Below, piece after piece: positions 19,001-30,262 of a stretch of 64,000 nt of DNA (the first letter of the stretch is position 1; each line of letters opens with the position of its first letter). Made by a program: the position numbers and the translations under genes. The notes under the pieces are model-generated. The model was given only the letters and a program-made list of their open reading frames with translations, ran no database searches and was not told the DNA's origin. The DNA is from a virus. Location of the stretch: positions 1-64,000 of IMG/VR virus record IMGVR_UViG_3300041964_000076; one strand, 5' to 3'.

Positions 19001-22000
19001 CGATGATGCGTCAGGTGCAGGGCTTAAGGCAGCGTCACTGGCACCCATGAAAGGTACAGCAGCAGTCGCAGCAGTGCCCCAATTAGCCAAGTTAAAAGAG
19101 CGCATTCAGACGCGTGTTGCCGTTAGCAACGATGCCAAAGCTTCAGGCGATGACTTAAAGCTCAAGCGCTGAATGTGGCTGGCATCTCTCGCAGCCTGAA
19201 CAGCAAGCGGCAACAGATGCTAGAGCAGGTTGAGCAGCAAATCGGTAACGCGATCGATGCGCTCACGCTCACTCTGCAAAATCAGCCCGACCTGATTGAC
19301 AATGCCAAAGTGAACCGCACGTTACAGCGGCTCAATGATATGACCGAACGCTTACTCGATGAGCGGACTGAAATCATTGATGATGTTTTTGAAACTGAGA
19401 TGCGGCGGGCAAATGATGAGTTGCTAGCGATTGGAGCAAAGGCGCAGCAGAAAGTAGATAAAGCTCCCTGACGTTGGCTTGTTGGCAGACAGAGCGATCG
19501 ACAACCAAACGCAAGACCAGTCTCAAAAAGTCATCCGCGAGAATGAACCTGAGATCAGACAAAATCGCCGCAAAGCCTATCAGATGGAGCGCGAAGGTGG
19601 GGCAGTCGTTCAAGAACGGTTAAAAGTTCTCCCACCGTCAGAAGTGCAAGGCTTTGGTAGTGGGCTACTGAAGCAGGCAAAAAGCACTGTTAGCTGGCAT
19701 CAATCAAGACATGAATACCGCTGTCCAAAAGCGGGTTGCTGTCTTGCTCACTGATGCTAAATCGCTATCCAATGACATTGAAACATCGCGCATTGTTGCC
19801 AAGGGGGAAGGCGACAAACAGCAAGCGAAAGCGTTAGGCAAGGTGGGCGGGCAAGCATCTAGCGCGATCGCGAAAGGCGATGCGATTCTGGCTAAACCTC
19901 AAGCAAAGTTACGGGCAAGGATCTGGCTGAACTTAAAGCGGTTGAGCAAGCGCTCAAGAAAGTATACGCACAGGTCGATCGACCCTTGCCACCTGACGCT
20001 GGTGGGTTTCGGCGGATTGGCTGCCAATGCGGGCGGTTTGCTCAATACGTTAAAGGGTCTGGGGCTTGGCTTTGCTGCTTTCCAGGGCTTGCAAGCGGCT
20101 GGGACTTTTCTCAAAGACTTCACCATGCGGTCTTTGGAAGCCGCTATGACGGTCGATCGGCTCAGAGTCGCTATGGATTACGCAGCAGGGGGAGCGGCTA
20201 AAGGTGGTGACGATTGGAAGTATGTGCAAAAAACGGTAGAAGACCTGAACACGCCTTTAGCGCAGTCACGCGAAGGTTTCAAACAACTAAGCGCTGCCAC
20301 CAAGGGCACAAATGTGGACGGGGAAACAACCAGAAAGCTTAACACTGGTATTTCGCAAGCCTCTGTCGCTCTAGGAATGTCACCAGAACAGCAAGAACGT
20401 GCTAACACCGCTATATCACAAATTGCGCAAAAAGGAAAGGCCCAAGCGGAGGAGTTAAGGGGTCAACTTTCAGAAACTGGCATTTCTTTCCAGTTGGTTG
20501 CCGACTCGATGGGCTTGACGACTTCCGAATTAAACAAGCAGTTGGAAACAGGCAGCGTACTTGCTGAAGATCTGCTACCTAAGCTTGCTGACAAACTACA
20601 GCAAGAGTTTGGAGCGTCAGCGGTCAATGCCGCAGGCAACGCTCAGGGCGCACTCAACAAATTTAATAACTCTGTACTGACCACGCAAGAATCATTCGGC
20701 AAAATGATTCAGCCTGCACAGGTAGCGATTCTTAACACCTTGTCAGCCGTTCTTAAACCTTTGGGTGAAAACATTCAGTTAGTAGCGCTGATTGTCGGCG
20801 CTTTAACGGCTAGTTTCGCTGTTTTTGGCGTAGGGGCACTTGGTTCTATTGGTGTAGTGTCTACAGCGTGGAAAACAGCAACACTGGCAGCAGCAGCGGG
20901 CGGGAAGATGCTGCTAGCCTCAATGGGACCCATCGCTGCCGCCTTTGTGGCGCTTTACGCCACAATCGAAGTCGGGAAAAATGTCTTGACTCGCTTCACC
21001 CCCTCTGACTTTGGCAAAGGTGTGATTGAGTCCTCTAACAAGATCGAAGAGAGTCTCACCAGAATTGCCAATAAAGCCGCGATCGCTCGTGGAGAGATCA
21101 GTCAGATTACACCACCTAAGCGCCAATCGTCTGGCTGGATTGATGATCTTCAGGTGAAGTCAGATGAGTTTTTCAGTGGTGCAGCTAGCAAGGTTGGTAT
21201 TAAGTGGCAGAACACCAACACAGCCGCAGAGGATCAAACCAAAAAAGATATAGAAGCGACTCAGAAGGCGGGCGAAACCGCTAAAAAGTTAGCCACGCAA
21301 TTTGACAAAGAGTCCCTAGTCAACTCCCTGAATCAAACCAAGCAACGCGATGAAGACTTGAAGCGCTTAGGCTACAAAAAACAGGCATTGCAGGGTGCAT
21401 TGACTCCAGACAAGCAGGCGATCGAGAAAGTTGATGTTGAAATTGCTGCGAAAACAGGCGATCGCAAAAAGGCGGCTGAAACTTTCAGCGATCGCTATGG
21501 CGCTGTTTCTAGCGCCCTGAAAAATTACCAGGAGCAACTAGCGAAAGTTGACACTCTTGAAGTAGATGACAGCGTCAAAGAACAACTCAAAAAGCCTTTG
21601 CAAGAGTCGGTCACAGCGCTGAAAACTGCCAAAGAGGAGATGGATGGACTGCAAAAGTCGGTCGGCACAGTAGTCGATCCAACACAAAAACTGCTGTCAG
21701 CGTTTGAAGGAATTAACACAGCCCTAGAAGAAACAAGGCGTAAAGCCGATGCTGCTTTTGCTCAACGCACCTTAAAAATTAATACGGATCAACTGACTGG
21801 GTTTAACAATGATATTGATGCTGGCGGCAAAGCAAATGTAGCTAAAGCGGAAGCAGAACGCGATCGACTCTCAGCCCAAGTTTCCGGCTCTCAAACTGCT
21901 ATTAGCAAAACAAAAGAGCAGTTAAGTGATCCGATGGTGCAAGATATGCTGAAGTCGGTTACAACCACTTCAGGCGCAAGCATTACACCCGATTCATCGA

Positions 22001-24814
22001 TCGCCCAAATTGAAGACGCAAAAAAACGTCTTAGCGACAAAGACTCTGGTAAGAAAGACGTATTAGACCAACTCAAAGCGTACCGCGAACAGCGTGATAA
22101 GTTGCCGGAACTGCAAGGGCAATTAGCAGGTTCTAAACTTCAGGTGAAGGAGGCAGGGCAGCAGCTAGTACTGACGCAGTTAGGACGGCAAACCGCTGAT
22201 GATGAGAGCAAGGTCAAACGGACGGAAACCGATCGCAATGCCAAACTCAGGAGTCAACAGTCAGCGGTCAATGTCAAGCGATCGAAGAACCTTTTCTACT
22301 CTGATGCTGATGCGGGTATTGCTGAAGCCGACCTGGGTATCAGACAGGCGGAATCACAGCGCACGTCTGCAACTACCAGAGAAGGCAATGTAGGGGCTAG
22401 CCTGAGGCGGATCAAGGAGTCATTTGATGCAGGCAAAATTAGCAAGGAGGAGTACGTTCGCCAAGAGCGCGAGCTGGGCGATCAGTTGGTGGAAGCGCGA
22501 TCGAAATCGGCAGAGGCAGAAGCGCAAATTGAAGAGGCAAGAGCCAAGAAGTTTGAAGCCGTCAACCGTCGGCGTATCGAGAAGGTGCAAGAGTTAAACG
22601 CTGATGAGGAATCCATACTCAAACGGCGCGAGACTTTAGCCAATGCCGGATTTAGTGCCAAGCAAGCCAGTCTGAGCATGGCAAAAGCAAGAACACGTTT
22701 TACAGTGAGGCTGATGCAGGAGTCGCTGAAGCTGGGCTGGGCGTTCAACGTGCTGCCAGCCAACAGCAGTTTGCAGGCGATCGCGCTGACTTGGTAGACA
22801 AGCAGCTACAACGAGTACGGCAACTTTATAAGCAAGGTGCCATGTCTGCGTCAGAGTTCCACAAACAGGAACGCGACTTGATTGATCAGGCGACGGACGC
22901 GAGAGCCAAAGGGACTGAAGCTGCTGCTGCCTAGAGGAGGCTTACGCCCGTAGAATTGAAGCCGTCAATCGTCAGCGGATTGAAAAAATCCAAGAGATGA
23001 ATGCTGATGAGGAGTCGATCCTCAAACGGCGCGAAAGCGTGGCGAATGCCAAATTCGTGGCACAGCAAGCGGGTCTGAGCATGGCAAAAGCCGAAGAACT
23101 CTTTCTTTAGCGAAACCGAAGCCGGGGTTGCTGATGCTGATATTGGGCGTTCAGCGTGCTGTGAGTCAGCAACACAGTTGCAGCGATCGCACTGGACTCC
23201 TTGAGAAGCAACTGCAACGAGAGCAGCAACTCTACAAACAAGGGGCAATGAGTGCGTCAGAGTTCCGCAAAAAAGAGCGCGATTTAGTAGACCAAATTAC
23301 AGAGGCACGCACTAAAGGGACGGAAGCGGCGGCGGCTCTAGAGGAGGCCGTATGCTCGTAAGGTTGAAGCGGCTAACCGTCAGAAGCTTGATCAGATTGA
23401 ACTGCTAAAGAAGAAGGCAGAAGCGGGCATTCAGCTTAAGTCCACTGACCAACAAACAGCGCTACAAACCAGCTTGCTGAGTAGCCCTGCGGCGGGCGAG
23501 CAAGAGCAGTCACAGGTAGCCCGATCGATCATCTTGATTGAGCAATCAGCTTCTACGGCTCGGATGGCGTTGAAGCAAAACGAGCTAGCACAGACGAAGC
23601 AACTGACAGCAGAGGGCGTGATCAGCGCCAAAGATGCGATCGAGAAAGAAATGCAACTCACTCAAGAACTGAGTGATATGAGACTGCAAGCGGCTCAACG
23701 TGAAGTGCAGATGGCGCAAATGGTCAAGGACAGTCGCGCTAAATTGTTGACCGAATTGGCACGACTAGAGAATGAGCAGATCGATCGCTCCAAACAACTA
23801 CTTGATTCTCAGGCATCGCTTGCCAAGGCACAATCTGACCTGTCGATCGCCCGTAGTTCAACCCAACTGAATACCACCGATCGCGCCTTTGGGTTGAGAG
23901 AACGGCTTGAAACGGATAAAAATCTAAACCCTGAAGTGCGGGCAACGATCGAACGGCAGTTAGGGCAGTCGGGCTTTGGCGGGATGGATTCTACAGGCAT
24001 CCTCAAACAAAGAGCGGCAATCGAGAATGATATTGCTGCCAAACAGGTAGCAGCACGTGAGACAGAGTTTGACTTTGCCCGCAAATCACTAGAAATTGAT
24101 TTACGGAAACAGGAGATTGCCAACAAAACGCTGGCGATCGAGGCTCAGAAATACAAGCTAGACAGCGATCGCGCCAAGCTCCAAGCGATCAAGGATTACA
24201 GCACGGCTCAGGCATCCGGCGACGAGTCAGGGATGCGGATGGCGGGCATGAGCCTTGATACTGCTGCCAATATGAGTAAGCTGGCTGACGCTCAACTGGC
24301 AGCCGCTCAAGAGAATATGGGCGTACAGAAACAAATTGCCGAAAACTCGCGCATTCAGCTTACTTTGAGCCAAGAAAAGATTCGCGAAGAGTTTGCAGGG
24401 CAAGACAGTATCAGGCGGCAAAACAATGAACTGAGCATCATTGAGCAAGCGGTAAAAGCCAAAACCCCTGCGAGAGCTTTGGGTGGACCCGTTAACGCTA
24501 GTCAGCCCTATCTCGTCGGCGAACGTGGACCCGAATTGTTCGTGCCTAAAGCAGGTGGGCAAATTTACAATGCCGATGATACTGCTAAAGTTTTCAGCGC
24601 CTCTGCTGCCACACCAACGATCGGGGGTAGCAGTAGTGGCTTCAGTGGGATGAATGGCAGTAGCGTCGATGCCAAGCTCGACAAGCTCATTAACGTAATT
24701 GGAGCGGCTTTGGGTCGCCCACACCTCACAGTCAGCAGTCCTCAACCTGTCAACGATGCCGCTCGTATCTACTCAGAAATTAGTGCTCAACAAGTCTCTA
24801 ACGCGAATATATAG
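16055..24814 (+). CDS. Tape measure protein, very large, frameshifted
   Basis: Starts at GTG 16055 (AAGVSLGSLYLELGLSTGDY) and ends at 24814. About ten shifts (near 16430, 18170, 19170, 19475, 19700, 19920, 19990, 22700, 22800, 22930, 23100, 23350) break it, and its parts read continuously over about 2,900 residues. The core at about 20.1-20.65 kb matches the tape measure N-terminal domain (LEAAMTVDRLRVAMDYAAGG, GQLSETGISFQLVADSMGL). Hydrophobic segments follow at 20.78-20.96 kb, then long coiled coils with a 402-bp tandem repeat. A peptidase-like segment EELAHARDFDFG lies near 17.89 kb. The C-terminus ends NDAARIYSEISAQQVSNANI. Tape measures set tail length; at the usual 0.15 nm per residue a tail above 400 nm would follow (inference). 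Confidence 0.8.
22297..23400 (+). repeat. Three tandem ~402-bp repeats inside the tape measure gene
   Basis: Copies start near 22297, 22697 and 23100. Each begins with an F-Y/F-S-(D/E) motif and AGIAEADLG-like sequence, passes KQGAMSASEF(H/R)K-type sequence (22826, 23232; diverged FDAGKISKEEY at 22422), and the first two contain NADEESILKRRE (22600, 23003). The spacing of 400-406 bp means about 134 residues per unit. Predicted coiled coil. Confidence 0.75.
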
Positions 24815-24821
24815 GAGAAAA

Positions 24822-25040
24822 ATGCAAGACTTTTCAATTGCAATTACTTTCAAAAATCCAAGCAAACAACCCATTACTCATGCTGATATTGATAGCTACG
24901 TAAAACTTGCCGTACAAGTGGTGGGAGAATCGCGCCAAATCAAGCAAAAGTTAATTGTTAGCAGTCCACACCCAATAAACGACGCGGCTAGGATTTACTC
25001 AGAAATCATTGCTCAACAAGTGCCCAACGCAAATATCTGA
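24822..25040 (+). CDS. Small protein carrying a copy of the tape measure C-terminus
   Basis: 72 residues from ATG 24822, with GGAG eight bases upstream. The N-terminal part (MQDFSIAITFKNPSKQP) is unlike the tape measure. The last 28 residues (VSSPHPINDAARIYSEIIAQ plus QVPNANI) nearly repeat the last 28 of the tape measure gene ending 8 bp upstream. This indicates tandem duplication of the 3' end with a new N-terminus. Stop overlaps the next start (TGATG). Role unknown; it may share the binding partner of the tape measure tail. Confidence 0.65.
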   Translation: MQDFSIAITFKNPSKQPITHADIDSYVKLAVQVVGESRQIKQKLIVSSPHPINDAARIYSEIIAQQVPNANI

Positions 25041-25546
25041 TGGCAATCAATTACCTTAGCTTTTCCATAGCAGGCATTACCATTCCCATCTATGCGGCGA
25101 CGGGTGAGATTGTCTTTCACAAACAAGATAATTTCCCACGGCTGCGAGCGGATGCACCAGGCGTTGAGCGCAGTGCTTACAATACACCCATCAAATATGG
25201 TGGCTTTCTGCCAGAACCGCACATCTGGACGGTGAAAGTTTTAGCACCGATCGCGCTTCAGCCCGTTGTGCAAGCCATGTATGACATCCATAACGACCTG
25301 TTCACAAAGCGGCAACCAGCGGAAATTCGGCTGATTGATGCTTACCAGATGTTTAATGAACTAGGCGATCGCACTCGCGCTGTAGCACCTGCACCGTTTG
25401 ATGCTGTGACCACCAATGCCTATGGACTGACTGAGTATTTTGCTCAGTTTGATGTGTGGTTCTCAAAGCGTCCCGAATTTACCCTCGAAGGGGGCAGCGT
25501 GATTATTGACTTAGCCTTTGAAGAGTATAAGGTCGTGCCTGCCTGA
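25040..25546 (+). CDS. Distal tail-like protein
   Basis: 168 residues, beta-rich (YLSFSIAGITIPIYAATGEI ... FTLEGGSVIIDLAFEEYKVV). It sits directly after the tape measure and before the large tip protein, the position of distal tail proteins in siphophages. No family motif is certain. Coupled to both neighbours by TGATG overlaps. Confidence 0.5.
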   Translation: MAINYLSFSIAGITIPIYAATGEIVFHKQDNFPRLRADAPGVERSAYNTPIKYGGFLPEPHIWTVKVLAPIALQPVVQAMYDIHNDLFTKRQPAEIRLIDAYQMFNELGDRTRAVAPAPFDAVTTNAYGLTEYFAQFDVWFSKRPEFTLEGGSVIIDLAFEEYKVVPA

Positions 25547-27430
25547 TGGGAATTAACGCCACTGCCAGCAAGATCAGAATTTTAGTCGGTCCCGACGCGA
25601 TCGACTTTAGCGAAGCGATCGTTAGTTTTGTGGCGGGTTTTGATAAGCGCGATCGTTCTGGGCAGTGCAAAGTCAGCGGGACACTGGTGCTGACAGCGCT
25701 GGATAACAACCTGGCTTTACTCAACCCTAGATTGAATTACGACATTGGCGGGGGCATTAACCCGCGGGCGCTGTGGAGTCGTGGTCAATTCATTCGCATT
25801 CAGTCTACTGATGCGAGTGGCACCTTAATCGATCATCGGTTTAGTAAGCTTTATATCCTCAAAGAACCACTACCACCAAAATCACCCCAACCTCAAGACG
25901 CGCGGATCACGTTAGAACTTGGCTGCGAGTTAAAGCTACGCGATTTTGCAGCACCGAATCCTAATCCCGTACTGGCGTGCGACCCTGAAGATCCAACACT
26001 TTCTCATGTGGGTATTGAGCAAAGCCCTAGCGAAGTGATCCGTAAATTACTGGTAAAAGCAGGGGTGACGGGCACCTGGGAAGGCGTGATTGAAAACTAT
26101 CCATTCTCCTACCCTGTTTCTAACGACAGTGGCAGCTATTTAGCTGTGGCAGGGGAAGTCGCGTTTGCACGGTTCTACTCATTGGTGCAAAAGCGATCGA
26201 CGGCAGGCAATATCACCGCTGTAGACTATCGCGCTACTGCCGATGCCACACCACTGCTGACAGTGACGATCGGGGAAGACGAGGCTGAATATGAACCCGT
26301 CTCAGGGCAAGAAACACCGTGCGAAGCGTTGCACTGTGAAGGCTCTACTTATGATGTGACAGATACATGGCAGGATGTGACGTTCTGCAAGGTTTTCTAC
26401 GCCCCTGGCTCTAACTTGGTCACACGGTTAACGTGTACGAGAGACGCACAGAGCGCTACTGAGATCTTGCATGAGGTGACAGAGTTAGAACCACGCGGAC
26501 TGTTAGCGCCAGACGATTTCCCTGGCAGTGATTCGCTCATCTTCAGTCGTCGCACAACGAATATCAAAACCTACGAGGCTAATGTTTGCGGCAACGGCAA
26601 GCTGCTGCAAGAAGAGACGATCATCGTCCGTCCGTTTCGTGTCGCCGTCAGCGAGTTCTGGAGTGGGCTGAGTACGGCTCAGAAAGCCAATTATGCTGCT
26701 TTTAGTCCGTCAATCGACACTCGCACGATCGTTTATTACAGCTACACCGAAAAAGAAGTAATCAAAGAGATTGAAAGCCGTACTAGCCGGATGCTGGCAA
26801 GTGTACTACCCAGTGTCGATCCAACGACCGCAGGCGTAATTTTTCAAGTGCCTGCTGCTAGCGAAATTCAGACCTACCGTGAAATCTGCCCAGGACAATG
26901 GGAGTACACGCAAGCATCAGCTTCACCACTGGTTGATGTTTACCCTGATGCGGTGCCTGATAGCGCGTCAGTCAGCGAGAAAATTAGGTTAGCAACAACT
27001 GACCCAATCTCAACTGTTTCCGCTAGTGGGCAGAACAATCCGCCTGCTACCGAGAGAAGACCACAGCGCTATGCCCGTAACGAACGGCAGTTAGAGGGTG
27101 TGGCACTCTTTGGTAGCTTTGCAGGCGCGAATCAACAAGATCGTAAGCGCTTCGTTTCAATCCCCTGGATGGTCAGCAATGAGCAGGCAAGCGCGATCGC
27201 TCAACACTTAGGCGCTGAACTAATTGGACGCAGACAAGGGGCACAAATCCTTTTAGCCTTAACTGATGTTTGGCTGACCAATGAGAACCCTTATCCAGTC
27301 ATTCACGTCAGAGAAGCCGCGTCTGGTGTTTGAGGGTGGGGAAATGACGGTGGTGCATGACACGATCGTTTATCAGGTTGATGCACTCAGTTTTGAGCAC
27401 GATCGCACTCGCGCTACGGTCGGGTTGTGA
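25546..27430 (+). CDS. Tail tip/hub-like protein
   Basis: 595 intact codons from ATG 25546, ending at 27333. After a one-base shift near 27320 the reading EPRLVFEGGEMTVVHDTIVYQVDAL extends to 27430. N-terminal beta-rich region with VLTALDNNLALLNPRLNYDI and a region of segments typical of hub or baseplate-like proteins that contact the receptor-binding module. It follows the distal tail-like gene. Six to eight cysteines, unusual for a phage structural protein. Yet another shift near 27428 would fuse it to the repeat/LamG protein downstream. Confidence 0.5.
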
Positions 27431-27468
27431 GTTGATCTGGCTGGCAACCATTCCCGCAGGGCGCAACA

Positions 27469-28514
27469 GTGCCAGTGCTGCCTTATGTGCCGACCGTCAT
27501 GCGATCGGGTGTGGCACCTGTACTCAGTCTGAGCGGTGTTGCAGGTGAGTTTGGATCACTCGATCACGCGATCGGGTGTGGCACCATTAATCAAACTGTT
27601 TGCTCGAGCGGAACAGGGGCAACAACGATCATCCGCTCGGGCGTAGCACCTGTACTCAATCTCTCTGCTTTGAGTGGTGACTATACCTTGCCTGTCATTC
27701 CGCTCGGTGTAGCACCTGTACTCAGATTGAGTGCTTTAGGTGGTAGTCGAATGCTTCAGTCGAGCGATCGGGTGTAGCACCAGTGATGAATTTGAGCACT
27801 TTGACGGCGCAGATTGGTGCGCTGCCTTCCGGTGCTCAACCTTCCGCCTACTGGAACCTAATCGCAAACGGTAACACTGCTGTGGGTACACCCAACCTCA
27901 CGGCTGGGTCAGGGGTATCCTTCGCCAGTGGCACCCATGCAGCGCTTAATGGAAGCACTAGCGCCACGCTTGCAGGGGCAGATACGGCAGACATTAGCGT
28001 GGGTAACGAAGCCTTCACGATCGGCGCTTGGGTTTATCTCAATAGCACAGCCTCTCTTCTTGCCTTCATGCAAAAAGGCTTGGGCGGGTCGGGCAGCAAT
28101 TATACGGGTGCTGTGTTTGAGTATCTTGTTTACTACGATCAGAGCGCCTTACGCTTTAGGGGTGCCTTGTATGACACGACTTCGCTTAATAGCTCCGGAG
28201 TTGCGATTGTTACGGCTTCAACCTTTGGCGCTCCAGCGATCAACACTTGGTATTACCTTGTGTTCTACTACAAGCCTGGATCGCCCAATACGATTGGGCT
28301 GAGCGTGAACAATGGTGCGTTTAATACGCTCACGACCACAATCAATCATGTTGACACGGCTACCAACATGACGCTTGGTTATCGTTCTAGTGATAACTTC
28401 AATCTCAATGGCAGGATGAGGTATGCAGGATTCTGGAAAGATCTACCAGCCGATGCTGGAGGAAGTATCGATCTTGCCTATTACTACAACGGGGGAGCTG
28501 GTCGTCCCTTGTAG
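27469..28514 (+). CDS. Receptor-binding protein: GVAPVL repeats plus LamG-like domain
   Basis: A GTG at 27469 begins VPVLPYVPTVMRSGVAPVLSLSG. Five 22-residue repeats (RSGVAPVLxLSALxG) follow; shifts near 27560, 27620 and 27770 keep the pattern in register. From about 27800 the protein reads as a jelly-roll concanavalin/LamG domain (SVGNEAFTIGAWVYLNSTA, NTWYYLVFYYKPG, GRMRYAGFWKDLP), a fold that binds carbohydrates. It is probably the receptor-recognition end of the tail. It may be continuous with the hub gene. The end overlaps the acyltransferase 3' end by 31 bp. Confidence 0.6.
27502..27790 (+). repeat. Five ~66-bp tandem repeats encoding RSGVAPVLxLSAL
   Basis: The core CGATCGGGTGTGGCACC or close variants begins at 27502, 27569, 27634, 27701 and 27765 (spacing 67, 65, 67, 64). 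The off-multiples of three coincide with the frameshifts, so the true unit is probably 66 bp (22 codons). The core includes part of a HIP1-like CGATCG. Confidence 0.75.
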
Positions 28515-29590
28515 CGGACAAAATGACGCTCTACTGTCCAGTAGAACAACCAGCCAACAACAACGGCAAAAACCATCGCAAGAGCAAAAAGCATAAGGGG
28601 GTTGCGGTAGCCGATCGTCATGGCAATCGCTTTCCAGCAAGCGAAAACAGGATAATGCACCAAGTAAAGCGAGTAGCTAAACGACCCTAGCCAAATGAGC
28701 CAACGTGAACCAAAAAAGCCTTCTAGCCAAGTTGGTTGCGTTCTGTCGACGCTCAGTTGAAAAAGGCAGGCTAACAACAATCCCGTCACCAGATCAAATT
28801 CCCAATATCGATTAAGGTGATCTCCAAAGAACAGCAAGCCGCTCAACTCGTTGCGATCGCCCATGATGGGAAAAGCCCAGAACAGGCACAGCAAAAGGGT
28901 AGCAGCAAACCAAGCAAAAGCTTTTGGCTCTGGCAATGCTTTTTGTGACGCGAGAAAGCTAAGTGCAAAGATGCAAAAAAACCAAAGCCCTAAAAGCCAT
29001 CCGTTAAAGTACCAATTCAGCCAGCAAGCCAAACCGCTGACAGCAATGGCGAACAAAAGTACAGCTTGAGATCCGAAGCGGCGGTGCAACCATACCAGCA
29101 CAGGGAAGAGCAGATAAATTCTAAGTTCTAGTGCCACTGTCCAAAGTGGACCTGTCTCCAGGGTTTCATCAACAAAGACATCATTAAGTAACAGTAAGTT
29201 GAATAGCATTTGTCTCTGGTCTGGTAGCCAGTCGATACCCAAAACCTGAAACCGCAAGGCGGCAAGCGCGATCGCCAATAGCGTCAGCGCATAAACAGGG
29301 GGCACAATGCGCCAGAAGCGTCGTTTGAGGAACGGTAGCACCAGGAATGGTCGATCGGGTTTGACTTGTAAACCAAGCGTGAAGCCACTGATAGCGATAA
29401 AAATAGTGACAGCCAAATGCCCGTAACCCAGTACGTGAATGAGTGGGTAAACAAAGCCAGTCGGGTTGCGTTGTAAGAATGAAGCGCTGGCATGGCAAGC
29501 GGCAACATAGAGAGCGCAAAAGCCGCGTATTCCGTCAAGATAAGGTAGTCTCACAAAAGAAGTCAGAAAGACACCCTCATCATGCCCCAT
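28484..29590 (-). CDS. Membrane acyltransferase (Acyltransferase_3/OafA family)
   Basis: 368 residues with about ten hydrophobic segments. The N-terminal YLDGIRGFCALYVAACHA contains the R-x10-H motif of the Acyltransferase_3 family. Family members O-acylate surface sugars at the inner membrane. It lies antisense to the tail operon, right behind the receptor-binding gene. Phages often carry such genes to modify host surface glycans in lysogens (seroconversion) and block superinfection; that role here is inference. A second explanation is host DNA captured next to the tail module. Confidence 0.85.
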   Translation of the reverse strand: MGHDEGVFLTSFVRLPYLDGIRGFCALYVAACHASASFLQRNPTGFVYPLIHVLGYGHLAVTIFIAISGFTLGLQVKPDRPFLVLPFLKRRFWRIVPPVYALTLLAIALAALRFQVLGIDWLPDQRQMLFNLLLLNDVFVDETLETGPLWTVALELRIYLLFPVLVWLHRRFGSQAVLLFAIAVSGLACWLNWYFNGWLLGLWFFCIFALSFLASQKALPEPKAFAWFAATLLLCLFWAFPIMGDRNELSGLLFFGDHLNRYWEFDLVTGLLLACLFQLSVDRTQPTWLEGFFGSRWLIWLGSFSYSLYLVHYPVFACWKAIAMTIGYRNPLMLFALAMVFAVVVGWLFYWTVERHFVRYKGRPAPPL

Positions 29591-29649
29591 TGCTTTCGCA
29601 AGATAGCCATTGAAGCAATCGTTCCTTTCCTACGCCGTACAGCCAAAAC

Positions 29650-29917
29650 CTAGCGACAAAGCCGTATCTTTGTAGCAGTAGCGCTTTCCGATCGCGCCAA
29701 CTCATCCTTAAACTTTTGCTGCTTCTGCTCATCCAATAAACCGGATGCTGCATCTTTCGCCGCCTGCACACTTCTCTTATTCGACTGATCGACTTCTGCC
29801 GTTGCCTGTCCACAAGTCCAGGGGTAGCCTTTCAGGTAAACCATAGCGGCGATCGCGGCTATAGCAGGGCAAGGGCGATCGAGCCACCGATAACGAGTGA
29901 GTTTTGTTTTGCGACAT
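29650..29917 (-). CDS. Small membrane protein, frameshifted
   Basis: From ATG 29917 the frames join as MSQNKTH ... LVIGGSIALALL ... AIAAMVYLKGYPWTCGQA and then a charged helical tail (EVDQSNKRSVQAAKDAASGLLDEQ) ending at 29650. One hydrophobic N-terminal segment, then a periplasmic or cytoplasmic helix. It lies 60 bp upstream of the acyltransferase on the same strand. No family was recognised. Confidence 0.4.
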
Positions 29918-29958
29918 TTTTGGTTTAGCCTAGCAGTCGCAAGGGCGATCGGCAAGAA

Positions 29959-30237
29959 TCAAGAGTTAAGAGCAGTTTTAACTTCCTGTAAGACCTCAAA
30001 ATAATCTGGAGAACTTAAGGCTTCCGGTTTGGCTGCCAATCCGCTAACGAAACGATCCAACGCTTTTACTTCTGCACTATCCAGCGTCACGCTCTCTAAA
30101 AAGTTCTGTTTGGCGACGGAGGCTAATTCGTCAATGCCGACTTCTTGACTTATCGCCAAAGCAGAATTAAGAACGATCGCGCTACCAGTTCTAAGTTTGA
30201 CAGTTTTCGCTGAACTAGACATTTTAACCACGCTCAT
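29959..30237 (-). CDS. Hypothetical protein
   Basis: 92 residues (or 87 from an internal ATG at 30222, MSSSAKTVKLRTGSAIVL). Helical (DELASVAKQNFLESVTLDSAEVKAL). No family was recognised. Leftward, with the membrane protein and acyltransferase; the three may form one accessory unit. The start is near the divergent mini-gene at 30263. Confidence 0.4.
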   Translation of the reverse strand: MSVVKMSSSAKTVKLRTGSAIVLNSALAISQEVGIDELASVAKQNFLESVTLDSAEVKALDRFVSGLAAKPEALSSPDYFEVLQEVKTALNS

Positions 30238-30262
30238 AAAAAATCAACCATAACATAGACCT

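Noticed and set aside
24227-24745. Leftward 172-codon frame in the tape measure 3' end
   Set aside because: Antisense to a continuous, repeat-bearing tape measure; no protein-like pattern.
27502-27790. Possible CRISPR-like array
   Set aside because: The units are coding (RSGVAPVL) with similar spacers and no gaps of unique 30-40 bp sequence; no cas genes.
27469-28514. Target region of a diversity-generating retroelement
   Set aside because: No reverse transcriptase, accessory protein or template repeat anywhere in the window.
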